Source: Coccinella septempunctata
Lineage: Eukaryota; Arthropoda; Insecta; Coleoptera; Coccinellidae
DNA length: 64,000 nucleotides
Reading direction: 5' to 3'
NCBI RefSeq assembly: GCF_907165205.1
Contig: NC_058196.1
Span: 29,678,501 to 29,742,500 of the forward strand
Part shown: positions 1-12,285 of the stretch, piece after piece
How the letters are laid out: each line of letters begins with the position of its first letter
How positions within the stretch are numbered: position 1 is the first letter of the stretch
Program-made: the position numbers and the translations under genes
The notes under the pieces: model-generated
Seen by the model: only the letters and a program-made list of their open reading frames with translations
What the model was told of the DNA's origin: nothing
The model's database searches: none

Positions 1-398
1 ATGTTTAACTACGTTCACATCTCGGTAATTGGTACATAGATATCCTACTTGTGCTAAGGCTTCGATTTAAATATATGTATATGGGTATATGATCTGGTTA
101 ATAAGATGTTGAGTACATATCTGTTGCTACATATCATTGTGCGTAAATAATACGGAGATGTTGAGATTAAACAGTGTCTGTGTAAAATGTGAAGTGCAGA
201 AGTAAATCAATGATAAAATAAACATACAGAGTGTCTGGATTTAACAATACATAATTATTCGAGGAGGTGTAGTGCTCAAATCAACCCTGAACATAAAAAG
301 AACTGGGTGATGTTCAAAAAAAGAGTATTTGGCGTGGAGCACAGTGGCGTAGATGTACGTACTCATCGAAAACCGAGAATTCCTTAGACAGCCCCACC

Positions 399-404
399 TT
401 TATT
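399..404 (-). terminator. Candidate Jdp poly(A) signal
   Basis: TTTATT on the plus strand reads AATAAA on the gene strand, about 95 nt after the Jdp stop codon. Position and sequence fit a cleavage/polyadenylation signal. No transcript evidence is available. Confidence 0.45.
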
Positions 405-498
405 CGGGTTTGGTGCAGCTATTGATAACATTCAGAACTTGTGGGTAGGGAACAATCACATTCAGAGGACACCACAGTGAACATCGATAACGGACTTC

Positions 499-708
499 TT
501 AGATTTCGTAATTTCTAAATTTACTGACGATATCACTCGGTGGTTGGGTGTTCCACGTGGCCCCTGTGCGGCCAGTCCAGTGCAGGTTGGCCCCGCCCTC
601 GGAGGCCCTCCTGTGGGCACTAGGGGCTGATCCTAACGATGAGGGTCCTGAGGAACCTCCGGTCTCTAGCATTCGGTCCTTGGTTTTGGGGGTGCTCCAG
701 TGCATGGA
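499..708 (-). CDS. Jdp: Jdp exon 4 (C-terminal tail and stop)
   Basis: After a TATTTCAG acceptor the frame reads SMHWSTPKTKDRMLE, then a Ser/Gly-rich stretch, then QPPSDIVSKFRNYEI and TAA. MHW, the RMLE segment and the KFRNYEI terminus are DNAJC12 hallmarks. The exon is clearly more GC-rich than its surroundings, as expected for coding sequence here. Confidence 0.92.
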   Translation of the reverse strand, partial: SMHWSTPKTKDRMLETGGSSGPSSLGSAPSAHRRASEGGANLHWTGRTGATWNTQPPSDIVSKFRNYEI

Positions 709-3700
709 CTGAAATAAAGGGTGAAAACATCTTTACTGCAGCTTATACGAGATAGCAGCAACATAGGTTAGGTTAGAATCTTTGGAACATACAGAATACA
801 AGGTGTCCCATTCAAGAATGAAGTCAAAACTATAAATATCTTTCCAGTACATTTAAAAAACGCCAACTTCAATCCTTAAATTTGTTTTCCGAAAGTCTTG
901 TAGTTCTCAAGAAGCTTTCGGTGAGCAATTGTGGACACCATGTACAGTTGGAGGAATATCCTTCGAAATGAAATGAAACCGAGCTAAATCTATGAAAGCT
1001 CTACAAAACCCCCCTCAATCATACCTGCCGTTGAATGAGGGCAACATTTTCAATTAATTTAACGATCTCCTAAATCCTACTCACCTGGTGTACGTGTTCT
1101 TTCATACCAAGCCATTGCTGGTAACTGATAGCTATGCCGCTGTTCCTCCATTTGTCATAATTACTACGCTTCTCTGGATCGCAAAGAACCTCTTTCGCAG
1201 TCTGTAATTAAAATAATTTGATTGAGGGTGAAGCTTGAGCTGATACGAGCTCAAATTTTCAATCTCGCAAAGTTGCAACCCGTATTGCTGGCGTGATTGG
1301 GAAAAAATTTTTGTTAATTAGAATGATTAACAGTGTTCTCGCGTTATTCACATCAGATAGTGAGAAGTTAGAGGGTGAGTCAAATATAATCTTTTGTTCA
1401 AATATTTTTACGAGTTGAATCGAGTAAAGCTCGTAAGAAAAATCGAATTTCCATCAACCCCCAAAGTCAGTTGCAACTACTAATTCACTCCCTGAATATG
1501 TAATCGTTTCAAATTTACAATAATTTTCTTATTCTCTAACAGATAGCGTCACTCAGTTTTTGTTTTCTCTGTCTGAAAGAAGATATCCTGGCTTCGCATT
1601 CGAATCTGAGGAAAAACGTGAAAAACATTCGATTTCCCTAATATAACTCCATGCAGAACCGAGTTTCGAAGTTCAAAGGGGATATGAGGATGCAAGAGAG
1701 TTTCCCTCATTAAATTATCCGAGAAATCTCCTATATATGGTTCCACGTCTCCGATGCTGAAATATTCTCTACCCGAAATGCAATAGAGGAGAATATGGGA
1801 TTCCAGGATCCAGCGCTGGATAAATCAGGTCAGGTTATAGGATTTCACTTTCAATTTGCTTCACGGAAGTTCCTATTGCATAAGGACTGGAGACTTCCAG
1901 ACTTTTAACGGTTGAAGGAAGGATCCTGGGAATACCATGAACAAAGTTTTATATACTGGTAATTTTAAAACCACCTACAGTTTAACTGTATTTGTGAATA
2001 TACAAGGTGTTGGTGTATTGATGAAAGATAAGCCTACCACAGCCTTCAAACTGTTTTAGCAAACGTGCAAAGCAAAGATTAGAGCTGCAGAGCCTATAGG
2101 CTTTCAAAACCAGAGATATATTTTGATGTTTGATCTAGTAATTTGTGAGTGCTTGAAAATTTGATTGTTATGACGAATGAAGCTATTGTCTATTCTTTTA
2201 TATTTTGAAGATTTTTATGTATGGACTTTCTTGGTTGCTTTCTGCTTGACTGCATTCGTGTGATTTGTGTTAACTGACGAGTTCAGTCGTTTTTGAAAAT
2301 ATTTATTTATTTATTTTTTTAACTGATGTCCTACCCCATCTAAAGTCCCTCTACTTCAAGTTCAATCTACAACACATCCCTCAGTCACCGAAGATGATTT
2401 ATTGTCTTCAAAACAATCTCTAGGTCAGAAATCAGAGATTACATTTGGGCTGAGTATCTTGGATATTAGTTTCGCCCATCTTAAGATTGAAAAAATAATA
2501 TTTACCTACCTTCAACTGTTGAAATTTGATTTCAGCCTCTTTATTTCCTTCGTTCTTGTCTGGGTGATACTGGAGAGCTCGCACCTTGTACTCGGTGTTG
2601 ATTTGTTCGACCTAGAATTGAAAAAATAATGGTCAGGAAGAACGAAAAAAATCACAGAGAAAACAGTGAAACAATACCACATAATATTTTTGAAATATCG
2701 AAAATGGACTCTGAATTCGATTTGTTAAGTTGCAACCTTGATCTTTGATATTCTTCAAGCTTTAGTCCATGATGAAATAATAACGACTCAATAAAAATTA
2801 GGATTGCCATTTGAAAAAATTATTGACGATTTCATATCTCAAATAAGGACACGCTGTATAGGTTTCGTTGAATAGTACAAAATATATCGACCGTGGTCAT
2901 TCGATTGACGAATTCCAGATCGTAGATTACGAATATGCAATTAGATTTCTTGAAGGATCAGTGTTTCAGGAAATAAATCACTTTAAGTGGAAAATTTCGA
3001 AAAAATTGGTCAACTTTGAGGAGCTGTAGCAGCCGGTAAACAAGCACTGGACATATGCTGATTTTTTTGGTGATAGATTGATCCTTTGCGAATGAAAACA
3101 TCCAACTTTCATTCACCTACTGCTGACAGTTTAGATTTCATGATTTTTTCCGCGAAGGTCCAAAATTTTCAATTTTTCATCGACCATACCTTGAAAAATA
3201 AATTTTTTTAAAAATATCTGTTTGCATATTCGTCATCTTCGCCCTCGAATTAGTTGACAGTATGAATTTGGTTTCGATCGGAGACCAAAAATTTTTTTCG
3301 AAAAAATCGGAATTTTTCCATAAAAGGAAAATTTGAAAAATTTTCGATCTCCCTAATTTCCACCAGAATTGAAGTATTCACTAAATCGAGGGCGTAGATT
3401 ACGAATATGCAAACAGAATTTTGCTGAAACGATTAGTTTTCAAGTTATGGTCGATGTAAAATGCGAAATTTCGGACTTTCGCGGAAAAAATCATAAAATC
3501 TGAACTGTTCGCGGTAGGTCAGTGAAATTTTGATTTTTTCATCTGCAAAAGATCAATCTATCTCAAAAAAAATCGAAATATGTCCAGTGCCTCTTTTCCG
3601 GCTGCTACAGCTCCTCAAAGTTGACTAATTTTCTCAAAATTTTTCACTCAAAGTGATTTATTTTCTAAAATACTAATCATAGGAAAAAATCTAATTACAT

Positions 3701-6700
3701 TGTCGTAATCTACGACCACGAATTAGTCGATCAAATTACCCAGGTCGATGTAGTTCAAAAAATAAAAAAAAAATCGGATTTAAAATAATTTTTTCTGCTA
3801 CTTGTGTTTACCCGCGCCCCACCAACGAAATTATTCCGAACAATAATTATTCATTAAGCTATATCGACCCGGGTTATTTTACTGACTAATTAGAGGTCGT
3901 AGATCAGGAATATGCAATTAGATTTTTTCTCGGATCAGTATTTTTGGAATTAAATCACTTTGCAGTTTTTACATTTCTGTGTCTTTTCTTCGATTAAAGG
4001 GGCGGCAAAATCTTAAGCTGACGCGGGTAGCCCATACCCTAGGAACGGCCCTGATGCTGTATATCCTTTTCATGCATCTGTAGGATTGAAAATATTATTA
4101 AATAACCTTTCCAGATCCTCGAAAGAAGTTTATTGATTTATCTCGTTATTGCTGTCAATTCGGTTATCTTCTTGAAACGTCAGTTACTTTCATCGAACCG
4201 AACGACAACAAAAGACTGGATGAATCCTCGTGGATAAATAGAAAACGGAACAAATCTATCATTTGGGAACTGGGTTGTATTCACGAGATAAAAGAAGCGG
4301 GAAATACTGAAGAATTCGAATAAGAGCTATTTCGTATATATGTGGAGAGACCGCATTTCTATCTGTAAATCATCGGGAATCCTTGTTTGAAGTGATTGAA
4401 GGAGCAGCTTTCCTTGATATTGTTGAGTCGCTATTTGTGATCAAACAGCCAATAAGCAATTTCATCTGAAAATGTCCTCATTTTTGCTGCAAACACTGGG
4501 TTAATTCGATCAATATTTTCAACGATTCTAGTTTTCAGTTCACCCAAAGCAATAGTAGGTAATACACTGCGCAAAAAATTAACGCACATTCTGCAAATCT
4601 CAATTTTAATGAGAGTTAACTCTACATTGACTTTATACCTTATTTTTTATGTTCTCTCGGGAAGGTTTTGAACGAAACAAGACACATTGAATGGAAGAAA
4701 AGTTCAGGATTTCACCGAATCTTATGTGAAAGAAGAGAAATGAACAATTTTCAAAATACTGAAATGCTTATAAGTGATTTAATAGTTGGTATTTCCACCC
4801 CTTGCGTTAATTACAGCTCGGCAACGACGGTTCATCCTCAAAATGAGTGATCTTAAAATGTTCTGATCTAATCCTTCCCAGATTTCTCCTAAGTCATTAA
4901 GAGTAGCTGGATGATTTTCTGAACTTCTCAGCCTTCTATTGAGGTTGTCCCAAACCTGCTCAATCGGATTGAGATCTGGATTTCTTGCTGGCCATTCCAT
5001 TCGAGAGACCTCTTCAAGGTACTCCTGAACGATGCGCGCACGATGGGGTCTGGCATTATCGTCCATAAAAATGAAATTTTCACCAATGTATGGGGCAAAT
5101 GGCACTACATGCTCTTCAAGAATGTTCCTTATATACTTATCAGCATTCATAGCTCCATTATCAACTACCACTAGGTCTGTGCGAGCAGTCAAAGATATTC
5201 CACCCCATACCATAATCGATCCTCCCCCAAAACCAGTAGTATTCAGGAAATTGCACTGAACATATCTTTCATGTGGACGTCTGTATACAAGGGAACTTCG
5301 ATCACAATGGTAGAGGCAGAATCTAGACTCATCTGTGAAGAGAACTCTTTCCCAATCGGCCTCTTCCCAATGGATATGCTCTCTCGCAAAATCCAAACCC
5401 GCCCTTCGATGGGTTGGGGTAAGAGCTGGGCCTCTTGCGGCGACACGAGACCTTAAATCATATTCTCTGAGGCGATTTCTTATTGTCTGAGTGCTAATTT
5501 GAACCTCATGAGTTTGCTCAAGCTGAATTTGAAGGAGGCGAGCGGTTGCAAACCGTTGTCTCAACGAAGAAACTCTCAAGTAACGTTCTTGAATGGCAGC
5601 TGTTACCCGTGGTCTACCCTGTCCTGGTCTTCGGACATTCATACCTGTCTTCCTGAATCGCTGCAACATTCTGGACACACTTGTATGGGAAACTCCTAAC
5701 CTTTCTGCAATTCTTGTGTATGTCCACCCTTCTTCTCGCAAAACTACCGCTGGGGCACATTCCTCTTGGGTCAAATTGCGTGTTTCGCGTTGCACAGCGA
5801 TCGAGTGTAGAAAATCAAACGAAAGAAAAACTATTGATCACTAGAATTGATCGAGAACAACTGATTTTAGAATGGAGCCAATACATTCAAAATCTGATAA
5901 TATCATCTTTTTTTATTCCTGCCTGGGAAAAAACATCTGTATTGAAGAAAACCGTTGAAAGTGGATAACATATGCATGCATAATTCTGATAAAAATAATT
6001 ATCATTGAGAACACCTTCAGTTGTAGAATAAATTTGAGATTTCCATAATGTGCGTTAATTTTTTTGCGCAGTGTATAATAATAATTATTTTGATCATGAA
6101 AAATGAAATTCTACAAATGAGGCCCAAAATTTTAATCTTGTAAATAAGCCCTAAGTGAAAAAGACTTATTTTCAATCTCTTCCAAGTGGCTTTCTTCTCA
6201 TTCTCAATAGTTTCGCGATTTACTCTAGAAATCTCAGATGATATTTCACTTGCAGCTCATAAGCCTGTCAAGGAATTATTTGTCTCGTTTAGAATAAAAC
6301 GAATGAGCTTATTCCGGATGATACCAAAGAATACATTATTCTTCATCTCTCCAAACCGGCTTTCAACGAAAGCTGAGGGATTACTCCCCAATTATGAAGT
6401 TTTGACTTTGGTGCCTGGCGAACTGAGATTCGGGAATGAATTATGAAACGGGTCTCTCTGAAAAGGTCAAACGGTCGAATACAAAGCCACGTTCCATAAA
6501 TTTAGAGACAAAGCATCATACTCCAGTTCACTGGAGCAACATTTAATTGTAATTCTGCTGAAAAATCCGGACTCTCGAAAAAAGATTGAATTAGCAGTAG
6601 ATTCGATAAGAGAGGCAAAACTAATTCGAAAAAATCACATTATTCAGAATCAACATCAACTTATGGACTTGACGCCAGTTCTTGTACTGATTTAAGATCT

Positions 6701-9700
6701 GGTAAACCAGGGTAAATCTATTTTCTCGTAAGGAGTGTCAGATATTCGAGTGTCAGATATGGAGATACAGATTTTCGAATATGCTGAATCAATTCTAAAA
6801 GTCTATCTCTGATAGGGCCCAATAGATCTTAAATCAGTTCTTGAAAGGATCATTTTGCGACTGGTTCCAAAGTGTTACGATTTTGGGTCGGACACCCTGT
6901 ATTTTTGTACATAATATCACGTAGCAAATTGAAATGCGATGTTACACGGGTAAACCCTCAACTAGGAACTCGGTTTAATGCGAAATATTCATTGATCCAG
7001 GTCAAATTTGGTGTGCCCAGGAAATGAACGTTGATGAGCTTATAAGAGCTCATCAAGCTAGCTTAATCCAATATCTGCCATCTCAAGATTTTCAGGTTCA
7101 CCAAATTTACATAGCTGATGCAATAAGTCCTCTGTGATTTCGAGGAATAAAATCGTCATGAATTATTCATGTCGTTATTAAACATTTTAGAAATTGGAAA
7201 ATTCAGGATTTATCACGGTAAATGGAAATTTTATTGTGGTTGGGTATCGCCAAGCTTACTAGAGTTTTCGACAGAAGAAATATTTTTTATTCCAGATACA
7301 TATCCGTGTAGCCTTTTGAAATTCTGATGAAAATCTTTGGGTAGACAGGGCGTAAAATGAATAAAATGATGATATTCAGAAAGATGGGGTCAGTTAAAAA
7401 CGATTGCACAAGGCTCGATGAAATTCCAGTAGTTATTAGCAGAATTATACTATATACTTTTAGGCCCGGTACTTTCACGTGCGAATAACTAAATTCATTC
7501 GATAGATAAGGCTTATTCTTAGGATAAGTAAAAATGCAGTCTTTTCAGTTTCAGATAGTGTTATTCATCGAATAAATCTGTGATTGAGACTTAATTAAAA
7601 GAGTTTACTTGTCATAGATCGAATGTCGTCGTCATTATTGGTTGAATTTTTTAGATTCTTGATATATGGTTATTCTTTGTGTGATTTTCACGAAATATTT
7701 GCTTTCTAGTTGGAATTATGACAATTTCTACAATGCGGTGTCTTATTTTATATTAATCAGTAAAAAGTAGTATACCGTGTTTTCATAGAATTGTAATTCG
7801 TCAAATAATTTCATCTGAAACATAGACATAGAGATCTGAAAGCACCGAAATAAGGTATCCTTCAGATAGGAAATTATTTGACGGATACTTATTGACAGTG
7901 AATAAAATTTATTCGAAGGTGAAAGTACCAGGCCTAAATGCTTCAACTGGAGTCTAATTCTAGGAGTAGAATAACCAATTGAGCTCGTGTCTCGTTAAAT
8001 CTGAGTTACAAAATAATAGTCTCGGAAATATCTCGTTTCTCATCATTTGTACCATCTACCCTGCTAACAATATCAGACCAAAACCCTTGTACAGGTCGAC
8101 CCATTGTACAATTGTGCATACACTACCTTCCAATGAAACCTTTCACCTTCAACCACATACATATCCGCTTTGAAACCCCAACTAATTAATTGTGGGAGTC
8201 GAACCTAAACAGTTTAGATTCCACTTTTCATGGGAAGATTTCAGGGAAATGAATGCTTTGACAAGCGGAAAAAATGGGAGTGGTGAGATAGGAACCTGCG
8301 ATACTAAATTGCGTGAAGAATCATGTAGAATGGTAGGTACCTGGGAAGAAAAAGGACGTTGAGAAATTCGAGAATAATTCTCCAGAAATTACGAAATATG
8401 CTGTCAGTTCAGTAGGATTTGTCATATTAGAACTTGGGCTTTTAGGTCTTATAATTGGCAGCGTCAGAATAGTGATCTATACAGGGTGGCTCTTTGACTA
8501 GTACAAATTTTAGTAGATTCTTAAGATCAAAAGAAACACTTGTTGAAAAAATGTTGTTTTTAGTTCTTTCTCACAAACGGTTCAATCGAATGAAATAAAT
8601 TTCAGAATATTGTTTTTCATTCATTTGATGAATCTTTTTCGAACACGAGATATCACCCACGTCTTCCAGTTTTCTCATAATGACCATTACGTACCATAAA
8701 AATACCAAAAATTCAAAAAACCCAACTCTGGAAACTATGTTGGACGTTATTTAATGAATAATTGAAAGTTTTGTAAAATAAAAGTATTCCTCATATTTTC
8801 TTGTAGAATGCTCCGTTTTTGAGTAATTTTATATTCAAAAATCAAAAAGTATCTGTGAAATTTGAAAAATTGTATACTTTAGCTGAATACAACTATGTTC
8901 AAAAGATCCACAGATATGTAGTGTCACAGATTAAGCTAGTTTTTCCTGGTGTGGCACAGCTCATTATGAAATCTTAAAATGGCTATAACTTTTTAATCAG
9001 GGCCGTATCGGAAAAAAGGTATAGTAAAAAAGTGTTTCTTTTGACCTCAAGAATCGACTGTTGAAATATTTGTACGAGTCAAAGACTCACCTTGTATAGC
9101 CTGGAGGTACCAGAATCAGCCAAAATGCTATTTGGGCCTTCCATTTTCTACCGACTTTTGAAGTACCTAGTAATCAATGTGAATGCTGTTCGTACCTAAG
9201 TAAAGCCATCTTTTTAATTTGCTGATAATTTTGATACAATAACAACCCAGCAACCTAAAATGGTAGCTAAGAACTACGTTGAGATACAGAATATCCACCT
9301 TCAAAATTCCATAGTCTAGGTACTTGACGACGTTTATATGTTTTGGTGAAATTAAGACCTATGTTATTACTATCGTTATTCCATCGTCCTTACTGGTAAA
9401 CCCTGGAACTCTCCAAGCTCCAGAGGTTTCAAAAACTTGAGTTGTTACACGATACGAAACCAATTTTTATCCACTGCATTAATTGAAATTTTTGAACCAA
9501 TAACTCTAAGATAACCTTGATAAACACAGTGTTATTTATGGACATTCTTCCATGAATTCTTCCACAACTTAAAACTTTCAATAGACAACTTTACATACGC
9601 AAACCACGTGAAGAATAAATCGACTTTGGGCTATTCCAAAGCGCAAATATTGAATCAACAGATTTCCCTTATCCGTAACGATCCTCGGGTCTGCAAACAC

Positions 9701-9893
9701 AAATTAAAACAGCGTAATCCAAAAAAAACGCGTGGATGGGTGCTGAATGTTTGCTCTCAACTGACCCAAACACACTTGTTGATCCAATTTTCGGACCCAA
9801 ACTCACCGAGGAATTCTCATCGCAGCCCAAAATACCATAAAAATCCTCCTCCTCCTTCCTCTGGTAATTCAACACCTCGTCTACGGTTGACAT
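499..9893 (-). CDS. Jdp: J-domain co-chaperone, DNAJC12/Jdp orthologue (4 coding exons)
   Basis: Coding exons read on the minus strand are 9893-9807, 2611-2510, 1201-1085 and 708-499. All junctions are phase 0 with GT-AG ends, giving 171 aa. Residues about 16-85 are a J domain with the HPD motif at residues 45-47 (YHPDKN), the element that stimulates Hsp70 ATPase. The exon 1/2 junction reads ENSS-VEQI, as I recall for vertebrate DNAJC12, and the protein ends KFRNYEI, the family's invariant C-terminus. In mammals DNAJC12 is a cytosolic Hsc70 co-chaperone for aromatic amino acid hydroxylases; the same role here is inference. At 171 aa it is slightly shorter than the roughly 195-200 aa relatives. 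The 7.2-kb first intron holds a foldback element, a Tc1 element and two MITEs. The gene is divergent from stumps. The exon chain is strongly supported; UTRs are not defined. Confidence 0.93.
1085..1201 (-). CDS. Jdp: Jdp exon 3 (end of J domain)
   Basis: Thirty-nine codons between a TAATTACAG acceptor and a GTGAGT donor encode TAKEVLCDPEKRSNYDKWR and then SGIAISYQQWLGMKEHVHQ. This is helix III/IV of the J domain followed by the QQW segment typical of DNAJC12. It has no ATG and is too short to stand out as an open frame. Confidence 0.93.
1202..2509. other. Jdp intron 2
   Basis: The 1.3-kb intron has GT-AG ends on the minus strand. I see no recognisable element or conserved coding segment. The short open frames in it look like chance. 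Confidence 0.7.
2510..2611 (-). CDS. Jdp: Jdp exon 2 (J-domain core with HPD)
   Basis: Thirty-four codons lie between an AATTCTAG acceptor and a GTAGGT donor. They encode VEQINTEYKVRALQYHPDKN and the following basic/acidic loop, which is helix II plus the HPD tripeptide. On the plus strand the region looks like a different open frame, which is a shadow. Confidence 0.93.
2883..3752. repeat. Foldback (long inverted repeat) element in Jdp intron 1
   Basis: Two arms of roughly 400 bp face each other. The left arm (from ATATCGACC, through CGTAGATTACGAATATGC, to GAGGAGCTGTAGCAGCCGG) reappears reverse-complemented in the right arm (CCGGCTGCTACAGCTCCTC through GGTCGATGT). The arms differ at many positions, so it is an old copy. 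No transposase is present. A MITE-like or foldback element is the best description; target-site duplications were not resolved. Confidence 0.75.
3858..3965. repeat. Detached arm of the same foldback family
   Basis: The sequence from TATATCGACC through GGTCGTAGATCAGGAATATG to AAATCACTTT resembles the outer left arm of the neighbouring foldback element. It suggests a second, truncated copy inserted in tandem. Confidence 0.6.
4565..6073 (-). mobile_element. Tc1-like transposon, copy A
   Basis: The 1509-bp element has inverted ends CACTGCGCAAAAAATTAACG / CGTTAATTTTTTTGCGCAGTG and is flanked by TA on both sides, the Tc1/mariner target duplication. It carries one uninterrupted transposase frame on the minus strand and sits in Jdp intron 1. 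A second copy lies at 46906-48398. Confidence 0.93.
4779..5795 (-). CDS. Tc1-like transposase, copy A (338 aa, open frame)
   Basis: The frame is an N-terminal paired-like helix-turn-helix (about residues 8-50), the linker GQGRPRV (residues 58-64), a second HTH (about 68-120) and a DDE catalytic domain. Candidate catalytic residues are D155 (FTDESRF), D246 (FMDDNARPH) and E279 (LNPIEQVW). Only 32 residues separate the second D and the E, against 34 in standard Tc1 enzymes. Comparison with copy B shows copy A lost two codons there and four more near residue 308. It would cut and paste its own DNA in the nucleus, but the shortened catalytic loop makes activity doubtful. Confidence 0.9.
   Translation of the reverse strand: MQRETRNLTQEECAPAVVLREEGWTYTRIAERLGVSHTSVSRMLQRFRKTGMNVRRPGQGRPRVTAAIQERYLRVSSLRQRFATARLLQIQLEQTHEVQISTQTIRNRLREYDLRSRVAARGPALTPTHRRAGLDFAREHIHWEEADWERVLFTDESRFCLYHCDRSSLVYRRPHERYVQCNFLNTTGFGGGSIMVWGGISLTARTDLVVVDNGAMNADKYIRNILEEHVVPFAPYIGENFIFMDDNARPHRARIVQEYLEEVSRMEWPARNPDLNPIEQVWDNLNRRLRSSENHPATLNDLGEIWEGLDQNILRSLILRMNRRCRAVINARGGNTNY
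7463..7934. mobile_element. MITE, GGCCCGGTACTTTCAC family, copy 1
   Basis: Ends read GGCCCGGTACTTTCAC and GTGAAAGTACCAGGCC, each flanked by TA. A diverged copy lies at 19042-19467. The inner sequence (CAGTCTTTTCAGTTTCAGAT and so on) is shared, and there is no convincing coding frame. It is likely a non-autonomous DNA transposon. Confidence 0.7.
8482..9094. mobile_element. MITE, CAGGGTGG family, copy 1
   Basis: The 613-bp unit begins CAGGGTGGCTCTTTGACTAG and ends in the inverted match CGAGTCAAAGACTCACCTTG, flanked by TA. Inverted terminal repeats extend about 60 bp through the AAAAGAAACACTT motif. There is no transposase. A longer, right-truncated relative is at 10907-11561, and a solo right end is at 48401-48428. 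Confidence 0.8.
9807..9893 (-). CDS. Jdp: Jdp exon 1 (start of coding region)
   Basis: Twenty-nine codons begin MSTVDEVLNYQRKEEEDFYG and stop at a GTGAGT donor. The segment carries the acidic lead-in and helix I of the J domain. The start codon matches the usual N-terminus of DNAJC12-type proteins (a short acidic stretch, then FYxxLGC), so no upstream coding exon is needed. Confidence 0.92.
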
Positions 9894-9917
9894 GATTCGC
9901 GAATTTCACTTCTGCAC

Positions 9918-9958
9918 GCACTGATGTTACCTATTCTCACTAAACTCCCATAAATACT
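9918..9958 (-). promoter_or_regulatory. Candidate Jdp core promoter (TATA-like plus initiator)
   Basis: On the gene strand a TCAGTGC initiator-like motif lies at 9924-9918, about 25 nt upstream of the ATG. An AGTATTTA element at 9958-9951 sits about 33 nt further upstream. The spacing fits an arthropod TATA-Inr promoter, but both motifs are short and could be chance. Confidence 0.3.
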
Positions 9959-10906
9959 AAATTACCACATCGGGACGTCTGACCGAAGTTGGAAAAACCA
10001 GAAAACCCAAGCAAGAGGGACCGCAACTTCGCGTTCTACTCAGTAGGAACGATAAGAACGTTTAGAAAAATCAGCGATCGGTGTCTATCGATGTGAATGG
10101 ATGCCGAGAGGTGAAAGTTGTTCTTGAAGTCGTTCTATTACATTTATCTCGTAATTTGGATCATTTCGAACGTTTGGGTGCCCCTGGTTGGGAAATCGAC
10201 CTGCGCAATTGGGGGTTTTTCCGGATTTCCAGTTGTTCTGGCTGGAGAATCAATGATCTCCCGCTATAGGTTCGGTCCAGTTTACAATTTACGAATCGGG
10301 AGCTCAAATTTTTTTCAGTTTCGAATAATTTCAAAAAACTCACTAATTCTTGACGGAAAATTAATTCCAAAGGAAAAACTGAGATAGCATCTCCAATAAA
10401 ACCTTTCATTGAACCTCGAAAAACCGAAATTTCATTTTAAAATTTTCGGGGAGCATCAATTAGTGAAGTAGTAACTTTCTGTTATTGATTTGGGAGTATA
10501 TTTTGAACCAACTGCGTAGAACTATTCTTTCACCAGCCGTTCAATTGAGTATAAGTCGTAACTATGGCCTGATTTCCAAATTGGCTTTGTTTTGAATGTA
10601 TTAAGTAATTTATCAATTTATTCGTATCAGTGAGAGGCAGAGATATGATACGCTGTTATTAATTCGTCATTGTTTAAGAAATTCACTTCAGAGGCTTGCT
10701 CCAAGATAAGATATTTCGTAGTTTTAACAGTTCTCATACAGAGTGAGTGAAAAGTTGAGCTCATATCTTCTGGTATCAACTATTTCATAAAAAAAATGAT
10801 CGAACAGGTAGACGTTGTCCTTAATTTTTATTAATTCGAATTGAAATGAGATAAAAACATTAAGTTATTGTATGGAAAGTGACAACAGTTTTATTTTGAA
10901 CTTATA
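9959..10906. other. Jdp upstream intergenic stretch
   Basis: Short frames overlap in 10081-10420 on both strands, but none resembles a known protein and there are no clear splice partners. Apart from Jdp's likely promoter next to it I see nothing else. Confidence 0.5.
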
Positions 10907-11561
10907 CAGGGTGAGTCTTTGACTCGTACGAATATTTTAACAGTTGATTCTTGAGGTCAAAAGAAACACTTTTTTCCTTTGTCATTTTTTCCCAATCAGC
11001 TCGGTTTAAAAGATACAGACTGTTGAAAAACCATAGAAAAATGTTTTTCAGTTCTATCTCACAAACGGTTCAATCGAATGAAATAAATTTCAGAATATTG
11101 TTTTTCATTCATTTGATGAATCTTTTTCGAAAACAAGATATCACCCACGTCTTCCAGTTTTCTCATTATGACCATTACGTACCATAAAAATATCAAAAAT
11201 TCAAGGAACCCAACTCTTGAAACGAAGTTGGACGCTATTCATTGAATATCTGAGCGTTTTGTAAAATAAAAGTATTCTTCATATTTTCTCGTATAATGCG
11301 ACGTTTTTGGGTAATTTGATGTTCAAAAATTAAAAAGTATCTGTGAAATTTGAAAAATTGGATACTTTGGCTGAATACAACAGTGTTTAGAAGATCCACA
11401 GATGTGTAGTGTCACAGATTCAGCTAGTTTTTCTAAAGGTAATTTTGTTTTTCAATGAGTGGCACAGCTCATTATGAAAACTTAAAATGGCTATATCTTT
11501 TTATCAGGACCGAAACAATGGTATAGGAAAAATTGTTTCTTTTGACCTCAAAACCTACTGA
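10907..11561. mobile_element. MITE, CAGGGTGG family, copy 2 (right end lost)
   Basis: It starts TA-CAGGGTGAGTCTTTGACTCG and is collinear with 8482-9094, including TTTTCATTCATTTGATGAAT and GGTGGCACAGCTC-type segments. It decays after TTTCTTTTGACCTCAAAACC without the expected right terminus. An extra TTTTTCAATGAG stretch shows indel drift. Confidence 0.75.
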
Positions 11562-12285
11562 TTAATGCTGCAAACACTCAAGGACGACATATTTATTGTC
11601 AGTCGCACTAAAAATTGAGGAAGTAAAGTAACTTACACTTAACGTCTAACCAAAATTTTAAATGAATAAAAAAGTGCAAGGCACAGTCGCAATGTATACA
11701 TATACTACACACTTAAAATTTATAGACTGATCAGTCAAGCATCACTAAGACTCACAGTAATCAACTAACTGATAACAAAAATACTAAACTTTGAGAACAT
11801 TATTAAATCAATATTGAGATCGTGTTATTCACAAAGTTCATTTGTCAACTGTCATCGGCCTGCAAGTGTCAATCACCGTGGAGGTTAGACTACCCAACAA
11901 ACCTTTGCGAAGCCAAATTTAAATTGGTTTTCCCAGTTTCCTAGGCAATTTTTCCAAAATTTTCTTTAGTTCAAACCTTCTACATAGTTGGAGGAAGGTT
12001 TCAAAGAAAAAATGGATGAAATCGGTTCAGACGTTTTAACGTCGAGTCATGACACCTCAAACAGGGCTTCATTTCCATTTACATATAAAGATTACGCAAA
12101 TTTTCATGTATGATTGAAGAGTTTGTCTTGCACCCTCTAAGAGCTGTGGATGGTTGTTTAATCCAACCTTTTTGTGCCTCGAATGGATGGACTTCTGTCC
12201 CTGAGGTTTTTGTCAATTCCTTTCTCATTATGGGGTTGAAGTGGTGAATCTTTCACCAACTTTTTATGTGCATTTCAATGACATA

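Noticed and set aside
4668..5968. Several plus-strand frames inside Tc1 copy A
   Set aside because: They are opposite-strand shadows of the transposase gene.
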